From positions 269,627-333,626 of the forward strand of contig CAZAMF010000001.1 in the NCBI GenBank assembly GCA_964486295.1: 64,000 bases of DNA, given 5' to 3'. This DNA comes from CALBZG01 sp964486295. Its GTDB lineage: Bacteria > Bacillota > Clostridia > Peptostreptococcales > Anaerovoracaceae. The notes beneath the pieces are model-generated. The model worked only from the letters and a program-made list of their open reading frames with translations, had not been told where the DNA came from and did not search any database. Positions 17,124-26,416 of the stretch are shown here, in pieces (positions within the stretch are counted from its first letter, which is position 1; the number at the start of each line of letters is the position of its first letter). Position numbers and translations under genes: made by a program.

Positions 17124-17855
17124 ATCAGAATCAGGGGGTTATCGGAGATCGTATTTCCAAGCAATATTTATTGCATTTGCTGCGGTCGCATCATTGATCA
17201 GAGCAGGCCTTACTCGCTCTGCGATCATTGCGTCAGGGCATTTCACTGGGCAAATAGAAAAACCTGCCCAAAATGCGGGAAAATATTGCATGAAGACAAT
17301 AAACATTCTCTCTGCAAGGACTGCTCGGAGTTTCACCACCTTTTTGAAAAGGGCTTTACCTGTGTGCAATATGGTCTTTATGAAAGAAGCGTGATGCTGG
17401 CATTCAAATATGGGGAACAAGCCTATATAGGAGAGAAAATCGGCGATATTTTATATGACCGTATATTACCGGAAATAGAAGCCGGGCTTGCCTTTGACTG
17501 CATAATTCCCGTGCCGATGCATAAGGGGAAGCTTAGAAAGCGGGGCTATAATCAGGCGGAGCTTATGGCGCGACCACTGGCTTATAAAACCGGCCTTCCG
17601 CTGCTTGGGAAAGCCCTCGTTCGCCAAAAGGCATCGAAGCCTATGAGCAGACTTTCGACTTATGATCGAATGGAAAATGTTAAAAATATTTTCGCGGTCA
17701 GAAAAGGTCAGGCTCAACTGATCAGAAACAAGACGGTTATGCTGGTGGATGATATTTATACGACCGGAAGCACGGCGGATGAATGCAGCCGGGTTTTGCT
17801 GGAATCCGGAGCGCAGAAGGTTTATTTACTGACTTTTGCGGCAGGGGCTAATTAA
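17124..17855 (+). CDS. comF: ComF family phosphoribosyltransferase-like protein, no standard start codon
   Basis: The frame from about 17124 encodes ~243 residues: an N-terminal zinc finger (CICC, CDHC, CPKCG, CKDC) and a PRTase-like domain with DCIIPVPMHKGKLRKRGYNQ and the PRPP loop VMLVDDIYTTGSTADEC. ComF supports DNA uptake in naturally competent bacteria and is kept in many others. Reading this frame back from the finger to the stop at 17058, there is no ATG, GTG or TTG; the first is TTG 17286, inside the finger. A GGGGGGAG tract at 17112-17119 stands just ahead of ATC 17124 and ATC 17130, so a rare AUC start, or a mutated start codon, is likely. Confidence 0.75.
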   Translation: MRIRGLSEIVFPSNIYCICCGRIIDQSRPYSLCDHCVRAFHWANRKTCPKCGKILHEDNKHSLCKDCSEFHHLFEKGFTCVQYGLYERSVMLAFKYGEQAYIGEKIGDILYDRILPEIEAGLAFDCIIPVPMHKGKLRKRGYNQAELMARPLAYKTGLPLLGKALVRQKASKPMSRLSTYDRMENVKNIFAVRKGQAQLIRNKTVMLVDDIYTTGSTADECSRVLLESGAQKVYLLTFAAGAN

Positions 17856-17888
17856 ATGGCTAAGGAAAAAACAGCGCTTCAAGAGCGC

Positions 17889-18078
17889 CTCATCATAAAA
17901 AAGTTGTCCGGGTCTGTGGTTGAAAATCCAGGCCAGCTACGGGCGAAAGGATCCACGTAAACGCAGCGCAGGGCGCTTCGCGAGCATGGCGTAGTTTAGA
18001 TGTAAGTCCTCCGGAAATCGGATCAAGGCAAGTGTGGGGGCAAAGACCAGGTCAGCCGGACAACTTTTTTATGATGAG
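17889..18078 (+). ncRNA. raiA-motif structured RNA
   Basis: A perfect 23-bp closing stem (17889-17911 with 18056-18078, beginning CTCATCATAAAAAAG) encloses about 144 GC-rich bases with conserved-looking segments such as GGCCAGCTACGGGCGAAAGG and GGGGCAAAGACCAGGTCAGC. Size, closing helix and position directly upstream of the raiA/hpf gene fit the raiA motif, an abundant Firmicutes/Actinobacteria RNA named for this location. Identity rests on memory of the motif; a covariance search would settle it. Confidence 0.8.
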
Positions 18079-18183
18079 AGTGAGATTTGCCCCGATTTTA
18101 GGGTATAATATGCGTAAGACAAATAGCTGGAACGTATGCATCTTTTGCATCATATGCGCCCAGTCAAAAAGGAGGTCGAAAAC

Positions 18184-18708
18184 ATGAAGGTATCAATTAC
18201 AACCAGGAACTACAGTGCTAACGAGAACCTTAAAGAGACTATTGAAAAGAAGATGGAAAAGCTTAGCAAGTACTTCTCATCGGACATTGTTGCCAATGTA
18301 ATGCTTTCAAGTGAGAGGGGAAGATCAAAAATTGAAGCGACCATCAACGCAAGGGGGATGATTTTCAGGGCTGAAGAAGCCTCTAACGACATTTACGAGA
18401 GTGTCGACAAAGCTATCGACAAACTAGCCAGCCAGATGTCCAGATTCAAGACCAAGCTTCAGGAGAGGAGTGTTAAAAAAGTCCTTGATTTTGAAAGCAT
18501 TCCGGAATATGAAGAGGAACCATTTGAAACCAAGCTGGTTAAAATAAAAAGGTTCGAGCTTGAACCGATGTCGGCAGAAGAAGCCATTGTAAGAATGGAA
18601 CTGCTGCAGCACAACTTCTTCGTTTTCCTGAACATGGAAACAGACAGCGTCAACGTTGTCTACAAGAGGAAGGAAAATGACTACGGATTACTGGAAACCA
18701 CCTATTAG
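18184..18708 (+). CDS. hpf: Long-form ribosome hibernation promoting factor
   Basis: 174 residues. The N-terminal HPF/RaiA domain (KVSITTRNYSANENLKETIEKKMEKL) binds the 30S subunit near the decoding centre. A linker leads to the C-terminal dimerization domain (MSAEEAIVRMELLQHNFFVFLNM, ending NDYGLLE), which makes this the long form that pairs 70S ribosomes into 100S dimers. ATG 18184 follows SD AAAAGGAGG; the in-frame upstream start at 18136 lacks one. The raiA RNA lies ~105 bases upstream and a TATAAT (18104-18109) between them could start a separate mRNA. Confidence 0.93.
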   Translation: MKVSITTRNYSANENLKETIEKKMEKLSKYFSSDIVANVMLSSERGRSKIEATINARGMIFRAEEASNDIYESVDKAIDKLASQMSRFKTKLQERSVKKVLDFESIPEYEEEPFETKLVKIKRFELEPMSAEEAIVRMELLQHNFFVFLNMETDSVNVVYKRKENDYGLLETTY

Positions 18709-18760
18709 GATTTGTTGCACCGGAAGGATTTTCAAACGGTTAAAGATAAACTGAACGACC

Positions 18761-18800
18761 AAAGAGCGGCATGCGGTTCAGCACGAGCCGCTCTTTTTTA
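18761..18800 (+). terminator. Intrinsic terminator after hpf
   Basis: AAAGAGCGGC (18761-18770) pairs with GCCGCTCTTT (18787-18796), followed by a T run. Confidence 0.85.
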
Positions 18801-18810
18801 TGCGCACCCC

Positions 18811-18839
18811 TTGAAAATGGGCGTGTTTTTCGCTACAAT
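18811..18839 (+). promoter_or_regulatory. Promoter of the cdaA operon
   Basis: TTGAAA (18811-18816), 17-base spacer, TACAAT (18834-18839), 31 bases before the cdaA start. Confidence 0.75.
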
Positions 18840-18869
18840 AGGTACATATAGGAACTGAGGAGAAAATTG

Positions 18870-19712
18870 ATGCCGGAAATCCTGGCCAATATAGGCGCAA
18901 ATATTCAAATTACAGACGTTTTGGATATTCTGATTGTGGCGTTCGTTGTCTACAAAATCATGGAATTCATTAAAGAAACCAGAGCACAGCAGCTTGTAAA
19001 AGGTCTGCTATTTTTAGTGTTGGCAACTTTTCTCTCAGGGCAACTGCATTTCTATACATTAAACTGGATATTAAGGGGAACCATGACCATCGGCATGATC
19101 GCGCTGGTCATTATTTTTCAGCCGGAACTGCGTCGCGGCCTTGAATACGTCGGCCGGCATAAAATCAATATCAAATCGCCTCTGGGTGAAGTGGATAAAG
19201 AGAAAGCGAAACGCATCACGAACCAGTTTGTCAAAGCAATCGACAATTTTTCAAATAAAAAGATCGGCGCATTGATGGTGTTTGAACGGGAGGTCACTCT
19301 GGAGGAAATCGTTGAAACGGGCACTATTATCAATTCTGAAATATCAAGCGAATTATTGGGCAACATTTTCTACGAAGGTTCTCCGCTTCATGATGGTGCT
19401 GTGATCGTCAGGGGCGCTAAGCTATATGCGGCGGGCTGCGTGTTGCCGCTGACCCAGAACAAGGAGCTTTCCAAGGATCTGGGGACAAGACACCGGGCAG
19501 GGCTGGGGATCACCGAACATTCCGATGCCATGTCCATTATCGTGTCAGAGGAAACCGGCATTATCTCGATAGCCGTTGATGGCAAGCTGTCGAGATTTCT
19601 TGACGTCAAGACGGTGGACAAGGAGCTGCTTAACTTCTATCTGGGCAACATGGAGGAGAGCGGCCCTGCATTGTTAGGGAAACTGAGGATGAGAAGAAAT
19701 GTTTCAAAATAA
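18870..19712 (+). CDS. cdaA: Diadenylate cyclase CdaA
   Basis: 280 residues. Three N-terminal membrane helices (LDILIVAFVVYKIM, LVKGLLFLVLATFL, TIGMIALVIIF) precede a DisA_N/DAC catalytic domain. Active-site blocks HDGAVIV near residue 173 and TRHRAGLGITEHSDA near 207 (DGA and RHR motifs) are intact. It makes c-di-AMP from two ATP at the membrane; c-di-AMP controls potassium and osmolyte uptake and wall stress. ATG 18870 is preferred over TTG 18867 by spacing from the SD. First gene of the classical cdaA-cdaR-glmM-glmS order; it overlaps cdaR by 14 bases. Confidence 0.95.
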   Translation: MPEILANIGANIQITDVLDILIVAFVVYKIMEFIKETRAQQLVKGLLFLVLATFLSGQLHFYTLNWILRGTMTIGMIALVIIFQPELRRGLEYVGRHKINIKSPLGEVDKEKAKRITNQFVKAIDNFSNKKIGALMVFEREVTLEEIVETGTIINSEISSELLGNIFYEGSPLHDGAVIVRGAKLYAAGCVLPLTQNKELSKDLGTRHRAGLGITEHSDAMSIIVSEETGIISIAVDGKLSRFLDVKTVDKELLNFYLGNMEESGPALLGKLRMRRNVSK

Positions 19713-20907
19713 GAATGCAAACCGAATACTATCCCTGATCATAGCCATCATTCTTTGGGGATACGTGATCCTCGACATCAATCCGACGGTGGAACAGCGA
19801 TTCGAGAATGTGCCTGTCAAAATACAAAACCAAGAAACTCTACGTCAGAGGGGCCTGGCTCTTACAGATAATGAATATACAACAACGGTGATCGTCAGCG
19901 GCAAAAGATCGGATATCGCCAAAATCAATGTCGAGGATATCGGCGCCACCATGGATGTCTATGGATATGCGCTGGGCACCAATTATATCCCTGTTAAAAT
20001 AGAGCTTCCGGACAATTTGTCCATTGCGGGGCATGTGAGCAGCAAACTGGAAGTCAACATCGAAAAATATGTCTCAAGCAACAGGGAAGTGAACGTCACA
20101 TTTACCGGGGAAACCCAGGAGGGGATGGAACCGGGAGACATCACGATCAGCCCGCAGCAGGTGGAAATCCGCGGCGCAAAATCCAGAGTCGAAGCGGTCA
20201 AACAACTTGTGGCGGAGGTGCCGATCGCATCCATTATGAATTCCGGGACGGTAAGTGTACCGATCCAGCCGATGGATGAAGGCGGAAATTATGTTGGCAG
20301 CGTCGAACTTTCTTCAACGACTGCCACCATCAGCGCATCCCTGCTGAATGTCAAGAAGGTGAATGTTTCTCTCGCTGTGGAAGGCGAGATCAATAAAGAA
20401 CTTGAAGTGGAGTCTATTGACATCCCTAAAGAAGCCTATATAACCGGGGATGCGGAAACACTTAAAAAAATCGATGCGCTGACCGCTGCCGCTATCGATA
20501 TCACGGATGTAAAGGCATCGACATCGATACCGCTTGAATTTTCACTGCCTGACGGGATCAGCCTTTCGGGCAATTATCCTGCGCCGATGCTTACAATCAC
20601 CATAAAGGGATACGAAACGTCAACCGTTAACATTGAAACAACGAATATCCTATTTGATGGACTGGGTGCGGAGCTTTCAGCCTATATCAATACATCCACC
20701 ATCGAAGTCAATATGATGGGGGATAAAGCGGTCCTGGATACGATCAAGCTGCCCGGCGACCTCAGGCTCTCGGTTGATCTGACCGGGCGCGGGCCGGGGA
20801 CCTATACGGTGCCGATCATCGTAAAATATGATAAGGCGCTGAAACAGATTTCGATTTCACCGACTGAAGTTCAGGTCACCATCGATGCGATCAATGAAGC
20901 TTTTTAG
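19699..20907 (+). CDS. cdaR: CdaA regulator CdaR (YbbR-domain protein)
   Basis: 402 residues with a single N-terminal membrane helix (ILSLIIAIILWGYVIL) and an extracytoplasmic series of about four YbbR beta-rich repeats (e.g. VPVKIQNQETLRQRGLAL, then repeats beginning near residues 125, 215 and 300). CdaR binds CdaA and modulates c-di-AMP output. Overlap with cdaA and only 13 bases to glmM support one transcript. Confidence 0.9.
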   Translation: MFQNKNANRILSLIIAIILWGYVILDINPTVEQRFENVPVKIQNQETLRQRGLALTDNEYTTTVIVSGKRSDIAKINVEDIGATMDVYGYALGTNYIPVKIELPDNLSIAGHVSSKLEVNIEKYVSSNREVNVTFTGETQEGMEPGDITISPQQVEIRGAKSRVEAVKQLVAEVPIASIMNSGTVSVPIQPMDEGGNYVGSVELSSTTATISASLLNVKKVNVSLAVEGEINKELEVESIDIPKEAYITGDAETLKKIDALTAAAIDITDVKASTSIPLEFSLPDGISLSGNYPAPMLTITIKGYETSTVNIETTNILFDGLGAELSAYINTSTIEVNMMGDKAVLDTIKLPGDLRLSVDLTGRGPGTYTVPIIVKYDKALKQISISPTEVQVTIDAINEAF

Positions 20908-20920
20908 TAAGGAGACATAA

Positions 20921-22270
20921 ATGAGCAGACTATTTGGAACGGACGGAGTCAGGGGTATAGCCAACAAAGACCTGACGCCTATTCTTGCTTTTAATCTGGG
21001 CAAGGCCGGCACATATGTGTTAAACAAAGACAAGGAACGACCGGTAATCATCATTGGAAAGGATACCCGTATATCGGGGGATATGCTGGAAGACGCACTT
21101 TCTGCAGGGATCCTGGCCATGGGAGGCAATGTGATCAAAGTCGGTGTACTGCCGACACCGGCTATCGCATATCTGGTGAGATATCTGCATGCTGATGCGG
21201 GAGTCATGATATCCGCATCCCATAATACTTTCGAATATAACGGGATCAAGTTCTTTAATGAATCCGGATTCAAACTGGATGATGATATCGAGGATCAGAT
21301 CGAGGATATCATCTCCAGGGATATAGATATCACAGCCAATATTACCGGAGACCGCCTGGGCCGTTGTGTTGAAGCTGATAAAAAGGCGCTGGACTACTAT
21401 GTGGAGTTTCTGAAATCAACCATTGACATCAGGCTTGATGGAATGAAACTGGTGCTGGATTGTGCCAACGGAGCTTCCTATGAGGCGGCCAAAAGGGTGT
21501 TTTCTGACCTTGGCGCTCAGGTTGTTGCCATAGCAGACGACCCGGATGGACTGAACATCAACGCGGGATGCGGGTCCACCCATCCCGACAAGCTGCAGCG
21601 GATGGTCATCAAAACCCACGCTGATATGGGATTTGCATTCGACGGCGACGCTGACCGGCTCATCGCGGTAGACGAAAGAGGAAGGATCATCGACGGCGAC
21701 AAGATGATCTGTATCTGTGCGAAAATGCTGAAGGACACTGGGGCGCTCGTAGACAACAAGGTCACAGCCACGGTCATGAGCAACCTCGGTTTTCATAAAT
21801 ATCTCGAGCAGATAGAAATCGATCGCGATGTGACAGCAGTCGGCGACCGGTATGTGCTGGAGAGTATGCTCAAGACCGGATGCATCATCGGAGGCGAGCA
21901 ATCCGGACATATTATTTTTCTGAATTATACTACCACCGGAGACGGGATTTTATCTGCCTTGCAGCTTTTGAAGGCAATCAAATATGATGGAAGAACGCCG
22001 GGCAGCATTGCCGACGATATCACGATTTATCCGCAGGTGCTGAAAAACGCATCGATCAAAGAAGAATATAAAAGAAGATACGAACGTGACTTGGAGATAC
22101 AGAATGAAATCAGGCGGCTGGAACAGAAAATGGCGGGGGAAGGCAGAGTGCTGATCAGACCTTCCGGAACCGAACCGCTTGTCAGAGTCATGATCGAGGG
22201 AAGCAACATCAGCGAAATCACGGAACTGGCCGAAAGCCTGGCCATTCTGATTACTAAGAAATTCGGATGA
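20921..22270 (+). CDS. glmM: Phosphoglucosamine mutase
   Basis: 449 residues, full length. It converts glucosamine-6-phosphate to glucosamine-1-phosphate for UDP-GlcNAc. Motifs are the N-terminal LFGTDGVRGIAN, the phosphoserine loop ISASHNT (usually SASHNP; here Thr follows Asn), the metal loop FDGDADR, the sugar loop GGEQSGHIIF and the phosphate-binding RPSGTEPLVRVM. GlmM is known to interact with CdaA in Firmicutes, consistent with the operon. Confidence 0.95.
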   Translation: MSRLFGTDGVRGIANKDLTPILAFNLGKAGTYVLNKDKERPVIIIGKDTRISGDMLEDALSAGILAMGGNVIKVGVLPTPAIAYLVRYLHADAGVMISASHNTFEYNGIKFFNESGFKLDDDIEDQIEDIISRDIDITANITGDRLGRCVEADKKALDYYVEFLKSTIDIRLDGMKLVLDCANGASYEAAKRVFSDLGAQVVAIADDPDGLNINAGCGSTHPDKLQRMVIKTHADMGFAFDGDADRLIAVDERGRIIDGDKMICICAKMLKDTGALVDNKVTATVMSNLGFHKYLEQIEIDRDVTAVGDRYVLESMLKTGCIIGGEQSGHIIFLNYTTTGDGILSALQLLKAIKYDGRTPGSIADDITIYPQVLKNASIKEEYKRRYERDLEIQNEIRRLEQKMAGEGRVLIRPSGTEPLVRVMIEGSNISEITELAESLAILITKKFG

Positions 22271-22292
22271 GTCCGATAACGAGGAGAATATT

Positions 22293-24122
22293 ATGTGTGG
22301 TATTGTTGGATATGTGGGAACAGGAGATGCAAGGGAAGTCATTATTGACGGCCTGAAGAAGCTGGAGTACAGGGGTTATGATTCGGCTGGCATCGCGCTG
22401 TGCCTGGACGGCAAATTAGAAGTCAGGAAGTCGGTAGGGAGAATCGCCAATCTGGAGACTCTGCTGAGTAAAGAAAATATTAAAGCAACTGCAGGCATTG
22501 GCCATACCAGATGGGCTACCCATGGCGCGCCTTCAGATTTGAACGCTCATCCGCATTGCAATCAGGAGAGCACCATCGCGGTTGTCCATAACGGTATTAT
22601 TGAAAACTACGTCGATCTGAAAGAATGGCTCATAAATGATTATGGTATACACTTTAATTCCGAGACGGATACGGAGGTCATTGCACACCTGGTGAGCATT
22701 TACTATGACGGGAATCTGGAAGATGCGGTATTCAAAGCCATAGACAAAATGAGAGGAGCTTTTTCCGTGGGCGTTGTTTGTGCGGACGAACCCGGTAAAA
22801 TCGTGGCATTCAGAAGAGACGCTCCTTTGATCGCCGGCATCGGGCAGAATTGCAACTTCATCGCATCGGATATTCCAGCGCTGCTGAAATATGTGAGAGA
22901 AATTTATCTCATAGAAAATAATGAAACCGTCATCCTGACGAAGGATGATATTAAGATATACAATGCCGCAAGAGAGGAAGTCCATCGCGATGTTTTCCAT
23001 GTGACATGGGATGCCGACGCGGCTGAGAAGGGCGGATTTGATCACTTCATGCTGAAAGAGATTTATGAGCAGCCGGAAGGATTGCATGAAACTCTGTGCC
23101 GGAGGCTGGATCCGGATGGACAGGTGCTGCTGGACGGCATCAGAATGACAAAAGAAGATATTCTGAACTTCAACAAGGTCTACATCGTAGCGTGCGGCAC
23201 CGCCTATCACGCCGGGCTTGTGGGCAAATATGCCATCGAAAAAATGGCAAAAATTCCGGTCGAAGTGGAAGTTGCCAGTGAATTCCGCTACAGAGATCCT
23301 TTTGTTGATGAGAACACACTGTTTATTGCCGTCAGCCAATCCGGAGAGACGCTGGATACTCTGGCCGCGCTGCGGGAAGCGAAAAGCAAAGGCGCAAGGA
23401 TCCTTTCGGTGGTGAATGTCGTCGGCAGCTCTGTGGCTCGCGAGTCCGATGATGTTTTTTACACATGGGCCGGACCTGAAATAGCAGTGGCATCTACGAA
23501 AGCATATACAACGCAGGTGATGTGCATGTTTCTCATCGGCCTCTATATGGGGCATACCAAAGGGATCATCGATCCGGGTTACTACACTCAGCTGATTGAG
23601 GAACTCAAGATGATACCTGGCAAATTGAGGCTGGTTTTACAAGATGAAAACAAAATCCGCGATATCGCCAAGCGTATCTACAAAAGGGAACAGGTTTTTT
23701 TTATTGGAAGAGGGCCGGATGTAGGGGTATCTTATGAAGGGTCGCTCAAACTGAAGGAGATCTCCTATATCAATTCTTTTGCCATCGCAGCCGGAGAACT
23801 GAAGCATGGAACCATCGCTTTGATCGAGCAGGGAACTATGGTGGTGGCACTGGCTACCCAAAGTAAACTGTACGAAAAAATGCTTTCCAATATTCAGGAA
23901 GTCAAGGCAAGAGGGGCTTGGGTGCTGGGTATCGCCAAGGAAAACAATCAGGAGATCCTGAAGCAGGCGGATGAAGTACTGTTCATACCGGAGTGCATGG
24001 ATGAAATCACACCGCTGCTTTCCGTTGTACCATTGCAGCTTCTGGCTTATCACATTGCCAAAGAACGTGGATGCGACATCGATAAACCAAAAAATTTAGC
24101 AAAAAGTGTAACAGTCGAATAA
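22293..24122 (+). CDS. glmS: Glutamine-fructose-6-phosphate aminotransferase
   Basis: 609 residues. The class II glutaminase domain begins MCGIVGYVG, with Cys2 as nucleophile after Met removal. Two SIS sugar-isomerase domains follow (VACGTAYHAGL, SQSGETLDTLAALREAK, and FIGRGPDVGVSYEGSLKLKE split across the second), ending KPKNLAKSVTVE. It makes glucosamine-6-phosphate, feeding GlmM directly upstream. The gap to glmM is 22 bases, so there is no room for a glmS ribozyme. Confidence 0.96.
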   Translation: MCGIVGYVGTGDAREVIIDGLKKLEYRGYDSAGIALCLDGKLEVRKSVGRIANLETLLSKENIKATAGIGHTRWATHGAPSDLNAHPHCNQESTIAVVHNGIIENYVDLKEWLINDYGIHFNSETDTEVIAHLVSIYYDGNLEDAVFKAIDKMRGAFSVGVVCADEPGKIVAFRRDAPLIAGIGQNCNFIASDIPALLKYVREIYLIENNETVILTKDDIKIYNAAREEVHRDVFHVTWDADAAEKGGFDHFMLKEIYEQPEGLHETLCRRLDPDGQVLLDGIRMTKEDILNFNKVYIVACGTAYHAGLVGKYAIEKMAKIPVEVEVASEFRYRDPFVDENTLFIAVSQSGETLDTLAALREAKSKGARILSVVNVVGSSVARESDDVFYTWAGPEIAVASTKAYTTQVMCMFLIGLYMGHTKGIIDPGYYTQLIEELKMIPGKLRLVLQDENKIRDIAKRIYKREQVFFIGRGPDVGVSYEGSLKLKEISYINSFAIAAGELKHGTIALIEQGTMVVALATQSKLYEKMLSNIQEVKARGAWVLGIAKENNQEILKQADEVLFIPECMDEITPLLSVVPLQLLAYHIAKERGCDIDKPKNLAKSVTVE

Positions 24123-24183
24123 AAGATTTGAGATCCCGCTTTAAAAGTTTGAAAGGATTTTTTAATAGGCAGTTGGCAAAGAT

Positions 24184-24211
24184 TTGATTTATGCTGACTG
24201 TCTATTATACT
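24184..24211 (+). promoter_or_regulatory. Candidate promoter of the MoaD-AOR-LarA operon
   Basis: TTGATT (24184-24189), 16-base spacer, TATACT (24206-24211), 28 bases before the start codon. There is no clear intrinsic terminator after glmS, so read-through is possible. Confidence 0.5.
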
Positions 24212-24239
24212 CAGAATTTATCGTAAGGAGAGAACTCTG

Positions 24240-24473
24240 ATGATCAAGGTGAGACTGCATGGATATCTGACATATAAATCGGGTAATAACACGGGTATGG
24301 TGGAATTCCAGCAGACAGAAAACTTGAAAATCATAGATATCATTCAGCGTCTCTTAAAAGATGACTCCTATCTGTCTGTTATCACCATTAACGGTGTTGT
24401 TGAAAGTGATTACAATACGATCTGCAACGATGGTGATTTTATAGAAATATATCCGGTTTTTGGCGGCGGTTGA
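24240..24473 (+). CDS. MoaD/ThiS-family ubiquitin-like sulfur-carrier protein
   Basis: 77 residues with a beta-grasp pattern (IKVRLHGYLTYKSG... VITINGVVESDYNTICNDGDFIEIYPVFGGG in short pieces) and the C-terminal Gly-Gly needed for adenylation and thiocarboxylation. MoaD-like proteins next to aldehyde oxidoreductases are thought to supply sulfur for the dithiolene of the tungsto- or molybdopterin cofactor. SD AAGGAGAG precedes ATG 24240. The AOR gene starts 22 bases after its stop. Confidence 0.85.
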   Translation: MIKVRLHGYLTYKSGNNTGMVEFQQTENLKIIDIIQRLLKDDSYLSVITINGVVESDYNTICNDGDFIEIYPVFGGG

Positions 24474-24495
24474 AAATGAGAGGGAGGTACTATTG

Positions 24496-26376
24496 ATGTC
24501 ATTTGGTTACACAGGAAACATACTGAGGATAAATCTGACCGATAAAAAAATATCGGTGGAACAGCAGGATGACCAGTTTTACAGGACATACATAGGCGGC
24601 AAAGGAATCATCGCGTACTATCTTCTTAAAGAAATCGATCCCAAAATTGACGGCCTGGATGAAAGAAACAAATTGATATTTGCTACAGGGGTTATGACAG
24701 GGCTTCCTATGGCAGGTATGCCCAGATATACAGTCGGAGCAAAATCCCCTCTGATCGATGGATTCGGACAGTCAGAAGCAGGAGGGTTTTGGGGACCCGA
24801 ACTGAAAAAAGCCGGGTTTGATGTCGTTATTATAGAAGGCAAATCGGATAAACCGGTATATATAAGCATACAGGATCAACAGGTGGAAATCAAAGATGCA
24901 CAGCACTTATGGGGAAAAGAAACCGGCGAAGTGCAGGAGATGATTAGAAATGAACTCAAGAATCCTCATACAATAGTAGCACAGATCGGTCCGGGTGGAG
25001 AAAAGCTTGTACGCTATGCTTGCATTACCAATAATTTGAAACATTACAACGGAAGAACCGGCATGGGAGCGGTCATGGGTTCTAAAAACCTTAGGGCCAT
25101 TGCAGTTTCCGGCACCGGCAAAATAGAGTTTCATGACCCGGCAGCTATAAATAAAATCAGCAAGGATTTTTTGAGCATCATGATGGAGCATCCGCAGAGC
25201 CGGGGTCTTTATGACTATGGGACGTCGGGAGCAGTTGCCGCATTGAGTCTTCAAGGATATTTGCCTTCTTTTAATTTTCAGATCGGTGAATTTGAGGATG
25301 CGGAGCTAATAACAGGGCAAAAATTAGTTGAGACACTCCTTAAAAAAAGAGAGGGCTGTTATGCTTGCGCGTTGAAATGCAAAAGAGTTGTTGAAGTGGA
25401 CGAGGAAAATTGCCATGTTGACCCTAAATTCGGTGGACCGGAATATGAGACGATTGCCGGATTCAGCTGCATTTGCGGGTGCAATGATTTGAAGGTCGTA
25501 TCAAAAGCCAATGAATTATGCAACCGTTATGGCATTGATACAATAACCGCTGCATTAACGATTTCATTTGTGATGGAATGCTTCCAAAAGGGGATTTTGA
25601 CATCAAAGGATACCGGCGGTATCGAAGTGAATTTTGGAGACAGCGCAGTAATTTATAAGCTGATAGAAATGATAGCAAAACGGGAAGGTTTTGGAGACTT
25701 ACTTGCAGAAGGAAGCTTCCGGGCAGCAGAAAAAATAGGCAAGGGAAGCGAACTGCTTATTATGACCAGTAAAAAGCAGGAAACTGCATCTCTGGATGGA
25801 AGAACAAAAGCGGGCTTGATACTTGCTTACGGTTCATCAGAAAATGGGCCGGATCATATGTATGTGATCCATGACCAGATGATTGCAAAAGCAGGAGCCA
25901 TCGTTGATGAGCTTTCGGCTATCGGTGTCATACAGCCGGTGCCGACGTTGGATTTCGGTTGGGAAAAAGCAAGAGTGTTTAAGGTTTTATCCGAGTGGAC
26001 CAGCTTCATGAATAGTGCCGGTATCTGTATACTGGCTGTCATGCCAAGAGGTGCTGTTTCAGCACAGACAGTGGTTGATTTACTGCGGGCAGCTACCGGC
26101 TGGAATACCAGCCTTGATGAAATACTCAAAGCAGGAGAAAGAGCCATTGCAATGGGCAGAATGTTCAATATAGCCTGCGGAATGACCAAAGAAGATGATT
26201 TTCCATCGCCAAAGCATTTTTTGCCGTTAGTAAACATAAAAGCGCCGTCTTATAAAGTGGATAGACAAGAGTATGATGATTTACTGGTGAAGATGTATAA
26301 AATAAGAGGATATGGTGAAGACGGCGTGCCGTCGGAAGCAAAGCTTCATGAATTAAGTATCGGTTGGCTGGCTTGA
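24496..26376 (+). CDS. Aldehyde ferredoxin oxidoreductase family protein
   Basis: 626 residues, normal AOR length. The N-terminal domain starts GYTGNILRINLTDKKI with YIGGKGIIAYYLL and binds tungsto-bispterin. [4Fe-4S] ligands are Cys288, Cys291 and Cys295 (CYACALKC) and Cys511 in NSAGIC. GRTGMGAVMGSKNLRA and KFGGPEYETIAGFS are conserved cofactor loops. The enzyme interconverts aldehydes and acids with ferredoxin; its substrate is not evident. ATG 24496 follows SD GAGGGAGGT; TTG 24493 is also possible. Between a MoaD-like protein and a LarA homolog, it probably serves a specific carbonyl or hydroxy-acid pathway. Confidence 0.9.
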   Translation: MSFGYTGNILRINLTDKKISVEQQDDQFYRTYIGGKGIIAYYLLKEIDPKIDGLDERNKLIFATGVMTGLPMAGMPRYTVGAKSPLIDGFGQSEAGGFWGPELKKAGFDVVIIEGKSDKPVYISIQDQQVEIKDAQHLWGKETGEVQEMIRNELKNPHTIVAQIGPGGEKLVRYACITNNLKHYNGRTGMGAVMGSKNLRAIAVSGTGKIEFHDPAAINKISKDFLSIMMEHPQSRGLYDYGTSGAVAALSLQGYLPSFNFQIGEFEDAELITGQKLVETLLKKREGCYACALKCKRVVEVDEENCHVDPKFGGPEYETIAGFSCICGCNDLKVVSKANELCNRYGIDTITAALTISFVMECFQKGILTSKDTGGIEVNFGDSAVIYKLIEMIAKREGFGDLLAEGSFRAAEKIGKGSELLIMTSKKQETASLDGRTKAGLILAYGSSENGPDHMYVIHDQMIAKAGAIVDELSAIGVIQPVPTLDFGWEKARVFKVLSEWTSFMNSAGICILAVMPRGAVSAQTVVDLLRAATGWNTSLDEILKAGERAIAMGRMFNIACGMTKEDDFPSPKHFLPLVNIKAPSYKVDRQEYDDLLVKMYKIRGYGEDGVPSEAKLHELSIGWLA

Positions 26377-26416
26377 TAGAATAAGCATAAACAGCATAAG
26401 ACACGGAGGTGCTGAC

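Noticed and set aside
17110..17394. 94-residue + frame overlapping the start of comF
   Set aside because: The adjacent frame contains the full ComF zinc finger; this one has no family pattern.
22271..22292. glmS ribozyme
   Set aside because: Only 22 bases separate glmM and glmS, with no catalytic core sequence; the genes are read as one operon.
22533..23555. 340-residue minus-strand ORF within glmS
   Set aside because: Shadow frame antisense to a well-conserved gene, without family signatures.
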